Assembly: GCA_007128135.1 (NCBI GenBank)
Contig: SKYA01000032.1
Coordinates: 1 to 60,565, forward strand
Length of the DNA stretch: 60,565 bases
Reading direction: 5' to 3'
Source: Paracoccaceae bacterium
Lineage (GTDB): Bacteria > Pseudomonadota > Alphaproteobacteria > Rhodobacterales > Rhodobacteraceae
Below the pieces are notes generated by a model, which was not told where the DNA came from, did no database searches, and worked only from the letters and a program-made list of their open reading frames with translations. Within the stretch, counting starts at the first letter, position 1. Each line of letters opens with the position of its first letter. Positions 55,717 to 60,565 of this stretch are shown one piece after another. A program made the translations under genes and the position numbers.

Positions 55717-56769
55717 TTAGTCAATGATACCCAGTTCCCGGCAAGCAGCCGCATACTCCGCCGTGCAGACTGTTTCCGGCGACTGGATCGCGGCATCGAA
55801 GATTTCCGCCTTGATGTTTTCGCGCGTCACGACCGCAGGGACAAAGAGTTGAGAGGGTGTATTGTAGAGTTCTGTCGTTGCCTCGGGGGTGCCGCCCTGC
55901 ATGAAGGTGACAGCCACATCAGCAGCAGCGGCGGCAACGATCTCGGACGGCTTCGAGATGGTATTGTACTGGTCGCCGGCGATGATCAGCTGCAGGGCCG
56001 CAATGGTCGCGTCATTGCCGGTGACAGGTGGCAACGGGTCGACTCCGGCTGCCTTGAGCGCGGCAATCGCGCCCCCGGCCGTGCCGTCATTGGCCGCGAC
56101 GATGCCGGTGATCTGATCGCCAAAGCGCGTGATCTGGCCTGCCGCCCATTCCTGCGCGCGCGGAGGGGCCCAGTCGGGCGTGTCGAATTCAGCAAGCGTC
56201 TCGTAATCGGAGGCACGAAGGGCACGATGAATGCCGTCACGGATCAGTCCGGCGGCCGCATCGGTCGGGGAGCCGTTGATCTGCAGCACGCCCGACCCGG
56301 CCGGGATGCCCGAGGCTTCCATATGCTGCACGAGCGACTCGGCAATGGCAAAGCCGATGCCCTCATTGTCGAAGGAAACATAGAAGTCGGCGACATTGTC
56401 AGGGATCGGACGGTCATAGGCGATCACCTGCACGCCCTGCGACTGTGCTATCGACACCATTGCCGCCCCGGCGGAGGAATCGACCGGGTTCAGAACGACG
56501 ACCTCGGCCCCCTGCGCGATGACCGAATTGAACTGCTGTTGCTGAAGCGTCGCGTCGGCATTCGCGTTCTGATAGATCACGTTGCAGTCAGGGCACAATT
56601 CCGACATCGCCGCCACGAATCCGGGATGATCGTGCTCTTCGTATCGCGTGGATGCCTGATCCGGCATCAAGAAGGCGACGGTCGCGTTTTGCTGGGCCAG
56701 TGCCGGTGCTCCCGCCATGATTGCGCCAACGCTGGTGGCTGCAAGGCAAAGTGTCAGTTTCTTGGTCAT
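55717..56769 (-). CDS. Sugar-binding periplasmic protein (ribose/xylose type)
   Basis: The 350-residue protein has a signal peptide (MTKKLTLCLAATSVGAIMAG, cleavage near ALAQQ) and a type I periplasmic-binding fold of the RbsB/XylF class (VAFLMPDQASTRYEEHDHPG, VVVLNPVDSSAG, VIAYDRPIPD, GSPTDAAAGLIRDG, VAANDGTAGGAIAALKAAG). The YDRP motif and aromatic contacts fit a pentose or polyol ligand. ATG 56769 follows GAGGAGGAACCC. It is first in the operon and regulated by the divergent LacI gene. Confidence 0.93.
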   Translation of the reverse strand: MTKKLTLCLAATSVGAIMAGAPALAQQNATVAFLMPDQASTRYEEHDHPGFVAAMSELCPDCNVIYQNANADATLQQQQFNSVIAQGAEVVVLNPVDSSAGAAMVSIAQSQGVQVIAYDRPIPDNVADFYVSFDNEGIGFAIAESLVQHMEASGIPAGSGVLQINGSPTDAAAGLIRDGIHRALRASDYETLAEFDTPDWAPPRAQEWAAGQITRFGDQITGIVAANDGTAGGAIAALKAAGVDPLPPVTGNDATIAALQLIIAGDQYNTISKPSEIVAAAAADVAVTFMQGGTPEATTELYNTPSQLFVPAVVTRENIKAEIFDAAIQSPETVCTAEYAAACRELGIID

Positions 56770-56882
56770 GGGTTCCTCCTCTTGTCTGCCTTTCTTGGCG
56801 CGCATGCTTTCTGTCCTTGCCGAAAATCTCGGCAATACGTGGCGATGCGCCTCCTCCCAAAGGCCCGACATCTCTGTTGCTG

Positions 56883-56912
56883 CATCGATTGAGCAAGCAT
56901 GCGCAATCGATG
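56883..56912. promoter_or_regulatory. Twin LacI-type operators
   Basis: CATCGATTG (56883-56891) and CAATCGATG (56904-56912) are inverted copies, each centred on ATCGAT. The centres are 22 bp apart, close to two helical turns. They lie at and just after the predicted start of the sugar operon. Confidence 0.65.
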
Positions 56913-56916
56913 AAGC

Positions 56917-56946
56917 AGTATTGATTGGACCTTGCTTAGGTGTCAA
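56917..56946 (-). promoter_or_regulatory. Promoter of the sugar ABC operon
   Basis: On the minus strand a consensus -35 TTGACA (56946-56941) is followed after 18 bases by AATACT (56922-56917). Predicted transcription starts near 56910, inside the LacI operator pair. Confidence 0.6.
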
Positions 56947-56976
56947 GATGGTTTTCGAGAGTGAAGGAGAGCGTTC

Positions 56977-58011
56977 GTGAATTCAGGCGATGAGGCAGGG
57001 TCCGGCCCAGCGATTTCTGGAAAGCGAACAACGATTTACGATATTGCCCAAACTGTCGGAACCTCTGCAAGCGCGGTCAGTGCAGTGCTGAACGGGACAT
57101 GGCGCAAGCGCCGAATCAGCCAGAAACTGGCAGACAGGATCTCGGCGGTCGCGGTCGAAAAGGGGTATTCGATCAATCTTCAGGCCAGTGTCCTGCGTCG
57201 CGAGAGATCGAACATCATCGGCATGATCGTACCCAAATACGACAACCGCTACTTCGGTGCGATTGCCGAGCAATTCGAGGAGGGCGCCCGCAAGGCAGGG
57301 TATTTCCCGGTCATCACCTGCACACAGCGCGACCCCAATCTGGAACTCGAAGCAGCGCGGATGCTTCTTTCCTATCAGGTCGAGTGCCTCATCGTCACCG
57401 GGGCGACAGATCCGGATCGTATCAGCGACCTGTGTCATGCGGCCGGTGTCAAGGTGGTGAATCTCGATCTTCCCGGTTCCAAGGCACATTCGGTCATCTC
57501 GGACAATCATCAGGGTGCGCTTGAGCTTACAAGGGTTCTGCTGTCTGTGCGAAGCGCACAGACAGGCCGCGATGAATGCCTGTATTTCGTCGGCGGGCGG
57601 ACCAATGATCACAACACGTCCGAACGGGTCCGGGGTTTCCTGCAGGCCCATTCCGAGCGCGGCATGACGGTTCCTGCCGCCAATGTTCTTGCCTGCGGAT
57701 ATGCTGCGCAGAAGGCGTATGACAGTCTGTCCGCACTCGGGCATGTCCCGAAGGGAATCTTCGTCAACTCGACCATATCGCTGGAAGGGGCGGTCAGGTG
57801 GCTTACGGATCTGCCGGCACAGGACCGGCAGGACATCCTGTATTGCTGTTTCGACTGGGACCCCTTCGCCGCCCTGATGCCGAATTGCGTGGGGATGGCA
57901 CAGCAGGACGTACCCGCCTTGCTGGAGCGAGTGTTTGCATGGGTCGCGACCGGAAAGACGTCAACAACGGTCGAGCTTGTTCCATGTCGCCTGCGTCTGC
58001 AGCAGCCATAG
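56977..58011 (+). CDS. LacI-family transcriptional regulator
   Basis: The 344-residue repressor has the LacI headpiece (TTIYDIAQTVGTSASAVSAV, hinge region LQASVLRRERSNIIGMIVP) and a periplasmic-binding-like effector domain. GTG 56977 lies 6 bases after AAGGAGAG. It is divergent from the sugar ABC operon and is expected to repress it until the sugar or pentitol binds. The headpiece carries the longer loop WRKRRIS compared with classic LacI (positions ~42-48). Confidence 0.93.
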   Translation: MNSGDEAGSGPAISGKRTTIYDIAQTVGTSASAVSAVLNGTWRKRRISQKLADRISAVAVEKGYSINLQASVLRRERSNIIGMIVPKYDNRYFGAIAEQFEEGARKAGYFPVITCTQRDPNLELEAARMLLSYQVECLIVTGATDPDRISDLCHAAGVKVVNLDLPGSKAHSVISDNHQGALELTRVLLSVRSAQTGRDECLYFVGGRTNDHNTSERVRGFLQAHSERGMTVPAANVLACGYAAQKAYDSLSALGHVPKGIFVNSTISLEGAVRWLTDLPAQDRQDILYCCFDWDPFAALMPNCVGMAQQDVPALLERVFAWVATGKTSTTVELVPCRLRLQQP

Positions 58012-58103
58012 GCGTCCGCAGACCGGAGTTCGTGATCGGCAAATAACTGATTCATCCCGACTCGCGGCTGCGGACGCGCCGACGGGTCAGATGGTCTGCC
58101 GAC

Positions 58104-60455
58104 TCATTCTGGTGCAAGCAACCGCTGAAGAAGTGCACCGAGTTCTGCGCGCCGGAAAGGTTTGCGCAGAAAGTTGCGGCCTTCCTGAAGCGTTGCGTCG
58201 CCGTCGGCAAGGGACTCGGAATAGCCGGAAGTAAAGGCCACCGGAACGCCGGGGCGCAGGTCGCAGACCTTCCGGGCGAGGTCCAGCCCGGATTCGCCAC
58301 CGGGCAATACGATGTCAGTGAGGACGAGGTCGATCGCAAGGTTCGAGGCGAGCACAGTGACGGCTTCCGCAACCGTACCGCTGGACGTTACGGTATAGCC
58401 CAGATGCTCGAGCAGATTGACCACATGCTCGCGCAGCATGTCCTGATCCTCGACGAGCAGGACATGTCCCGAGCCGCGCTGGCGGTCAGTGCCGGATGGC
58501 ATGGCGGCTGCCGTTTCCACAGACCCGGGGGCAGCCAGCGCGGGCAGGTAGAGTGCCACCATGGTGCCGCTACCCGGTTCGGAGTGGATCTGCGCGATGC
58601 CTTGTGACTGCTGCGCGAAGCCCTGCACCATCGACAGGCCAAGCCCGCTGCCCGCCCCCACCTCCTTGGTCGTGAAGAAGGGGTCAAACGCTGCCTGCAG
58701 GGTCGCGGCATCCATGCCGTGGCCGGTATCGGTCACCGTCAGCACTGCGTAGTTCCCCGGGACCAGTCCCTGTGCGGCGAGGGCATGCGCCGCCCCGATC
58801 TCGGCATTGCGCATCATGATGGTCAGTCTGCCACCCTCACGCATCGCATCGCGGGCATTCAGACAGAGGTTGAGCAGCGCGCTCTCGAACTGGCCGGGAT
58901 CGGCGCGACACATCCACAGACCGGACTCGTTGCTGATCGAGATCTCGATCTGTTCGCCGAGCGTGCGCGCGATAACCTGGCGCATCTCGCCCACCAGATG
59001 CGCCATGTCGATGGCCTGCGGTGCCATTGGCCGCTGCCGGGCATAGGACAGGAGCTGGCTTATCAGTTGCGCGCTGCGGTCAACCGCGCGCGTCGCGACG
59101 TCCAGATGCCGTCGCGCTTCGGTATCTGCGCCAACATGTTCTTCAAGCCCTTCGAGGCTGCCCAGAACGATCGTGAGCAGGTTATTGAAATCATGTGCCA
59201 TGCCACCGGTGAGCTTGCCGATCGCCTCGAGTTTCTGCGATTGCAGCAGCCGCTCTTCCAGCCGCCGCTGTTCGGTGATGTCAACGAGACTGCCGACCAT
59301 GCGAATGGCAGCGCCCTCGGCGTCGCGCAGGATGAAGCCTTCATCGCGCACCCAGGCATAGGTGCCTTCGCCGGTACGAAACCGGTATTCCTGTTCCCAC
59401 AGATCGTTGCCCTGGTTCAGGACGGCATCGTAGTGGCGCATGACACGGTCAATGTCATCAGGATGAATGCGCACAGTCCATTTCTCGAGCCCCGAAAGCA
59501 AATCTGACGGTTCCAGACCGAAGATCCGTTTCAGACCCTCGCTGGCCCAGAGCGTATCGCGGACGATGTCGAAGTCCCAGATCACGTCCGAAGTCGCCCG
59601 AATGACGAGCTCCTCGCGTTCCTTTGCTTTCTGGATATCGCTGATATCCATCTCGGTGATGACGACATGCGCATCACCGTCATGGAGCCCGGGCAGGGCG
59701 ATCCGGTATTTCACATGAAACCGCTCACCACCCAGCCGCCGAAGGGTGGTGACTCCCTCGATCCGGCGCTGCCCGCGCAGGATCGCATCCAGCGCGGTCA
59801 GGAAGACGGAATGTGGCTGGTCCGCATCAAACACCTCGGTGGCGCGGGCAATCAGTTCCTGTGCGTTGGGTGCATGAAACATCTCGACCGCGCCCGGATT
59901 GACCGCAAGAATCTCCAGCCGTGCAAGCAAGTCGTTGACGAAACCCGGAGTCTGGCGTGCATGCTCTAGCATATTCTCGATGCCCTGGGCTTGCAGGTTG
60001 CGTAGTTCGGCCAGAACGCCTGTCCAGTCCTCTTCCCATATCGCGACATGAACCAGATCGTAGAGTTTGCGGAAATGCGCGTTCTGTCGGCTGGCCGCCT
60101 CGAGTTGCTCGCGATGCTCGACCAGATGGGTGACGTCGATCATGACGCCTGACAGTGTCGCGTGCGCGCCCTCGTCCAAGACCCGTACATTGTCCTGCAA
60201 CCAGATCGTGCGCCCGTCGGCCGTTATCATGCGGTAGGTCAGCCGGTACGGCAGGCGCTGGCGACTGAAATCGGTCCTGGTGCCGATGACCCATTCTGCG
60301 TCCTCGGGATGGAGCCTTGCCTGCCAGAAGCCGCCTTCGGCCAGCCATTCTTCGGGGCTGTAGCCCAGGATTTCACGGACATTGCCTTCGACGAGATCGA
60401 ACCGAAGCGTATCCGCGTCGGCCCGCCAGATGATGCCGTCGATGGCTGTGGTCAT
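58104..60455 (-). CDS. Hybrid PAS sensor histidine kinase with C-terminal receiver
   Basis: The 783-residue soluble protein has a PAS domain at ~5-115 (DGIIWRADADTLRFDLVEGN), a second PAS-like unit to ~270 (VNPGAVEMFHAPNAQEL), and a PAS/PAC domain at ~285-405 (SDVIWDFDIVRDTLWASEGL). The histidine box follows at ~418 (GKLTGGMAHDFNNLLTI), then the HATPase (GQFESALLNLCLNARDAMRE, GHGMDAATLQAAFDPFFTTK, GSGLGLSMVQGF) and a receiver with the phospho-Asp near 711 (LVLTDIVLPGGESG). No membrane helix is seen. ATG 60455 was chosen over TTG 60464. The signal and output are unknown; it is convergent with the LacI gene. Confidence 0.92.
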   Translation of the reverse strand: MTTAIDGIIWRADADTLRFDLVEGNVREILGYSPEEWLAEGGFWQARLHPEDAEWVIGTRTDFSRQRLPYRLTYRMITADGRTIWLQDNVRVLDEGAHATLSGVMIDVTHLVEHREQLEAASRQNAHFRKLYDLVHVAIWEEDWTGVLAELRNLQAQGIENMLEHARQTPGFVNDLLARLEILAVNPGAVEMFHAPNAQELIARATEVFDADQPHSVFLTALDAILRGQRRIEGVTTLRRLGGERFHVKYRIALPGLHDGDAHVVITEMDISDIQKAKEREELVIRATSDVIWDFDIVRDTLWASEGLKRIFGLEPSDLLSGLEKWTVRIHPDDIDRVMRHYDAVLNQGNDLWEQEYRFRTGEGTYAWVRDEGFILRDAEGAAIRMVGSLVDITEQRRLEERLLQSQKLEAIGKLTGGMAHDFNNLLTIVLGSLEGLEEHVGADTEARRHLDVATRAVDRSAQLISQLLSYARQRPMAPQAIDMAHLVGEMRQVIARTLGEQIEISISNESGLWMCRADPGQFESALLNLCLNARDAMREGGRLTIMMRNAEIGAAHALAAQGLVPGNYAVLTVTDTGHGMDAATLQAAFDPFFTTKEVGAGSGLGLSMVQGFAQQSQGIAQIHSEPGSGTMVALYLPALAAPGSVETAAAMPSGTDRQRGSGHVLLVEDQDMLREHVVNLLEHLGYTVTSSGTVAEAVTVLASNLAIDLVLTDIVLPGGESGLDLARKVCDLRPGVPVAFTSGYSESLADGDATLQEGRNFLRKPFRRAELGALLQRLLAPE

Positions 60456-60565
60456 ACGGCCCAAACCGGTTTCAAGGAACTCTCGCAGACGCTATCCGAA
60501 GCGACATGATGAGGGCAAGACATTATCCGATGACTTGCGGAGTTCCGCCTCCTTGAAACATCCTC

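Overview
The window is GC-rich, densely coded chromosomal DNA of an alphaproteobacterium, most likely a member of the Rhodobacteraceae (roseobacter/Rhodobacter relatives). The evidence is the split ATP synthase stator (b' plus b) in an atpI-atpB-atpE-atpF'-atpF operon, the dnaG-rpoD pair with an alphaproteobacterial RpoD, the fused CysNC enzyme, the nrdR-ribD pair, and the circularly permuted ATP-grasp / alpha-E / transglutaminase / Anbu proteasome-like gene set. I saw no rRNA, tRNA, CRISPR array, insertion sequence or prophage genes.

Layout. 1-2507: the end of a branched-chain-type ABC uptake operon (binding protein, LivF-like ATPase, PaaK-like adenylate-forming enzyme). 2542-8021: a secreted pseudo-caspase/peptidoglycan-binding protein, pyrF, an orphan polysaccharide-export permease, cysQ and galU. 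8196-12246: rpoD and dnaG on the minus strand. 12363-21289: mixed genes (Tat-exported MsrB, SLC13 transporter, TerB-like protein, glutamate dehydrogenase, TetR regulator, small lipoprotein, DUF3445 haem protein, YbdK-type ligase, SDR, L,D-transpeptidase). 21426-30397: nrdR-ribD followed by a capsule-type cluster (KpsM, KpsE, KpsT, two glycosyltransferases, a sulfotransferase-like protein). 30573-34551: the four-gene Anbu cluster. 34658-42748: ArsR regulator, atp operon, FadR-type regulator, OmpA lipoprotein, Ada-like repair protein, MFS transporter and asd. 42806-45946: a structured leader, then fhs, chorismate mutase and folD (one-carbon/folate). 45943-51009: DUF2306 membrane protein, LytTR regulator, cysNC, cysD, and a LuxR-type regulator. 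51183-58011: a pentitol/ribulose-type uptake and catabolism operon with its LacI regulator. 58104-60455: a hybrid sensor kinase.

How the parts fit. CysD/CysNC would make PAPS, the sulfotransferase-like gene in the capsule cluster could use it, CysQ would remove the product PAP, and GalU supplies UDP-glucose. Together they suggest, but do not prove, a sulfated exopolysaccharide. The Anbu cluster combines a predicted amide-bond-forming ATP-grasp enzyme, an alpha-helical partner, a papain-like transglutaminase fold and an Ntn-hydrolase. This gene set has been predicted from genomics to make and turn over a peptide tag or peptide metabolite, but its substrate is unknown. The sugar operon has a near-consensus promoter with two LacI half-site pairs 22 bp apart over the start of transcription.

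The most notable non-coding signals are an 81-nt nested inverted-repeat structure ahead of fhs (candidate riboswitch), a perfect 16-bp palindrome containing the ribosome-binding site of the LuxR-type gene, and a five-codon ORF with a strong ribosome site in an AT-rich scar beside the ArsR gene. Protein starts were chosen from ribosome-binding sites and family lengths. All functions are inferred by reading the sequence; no database search was run.
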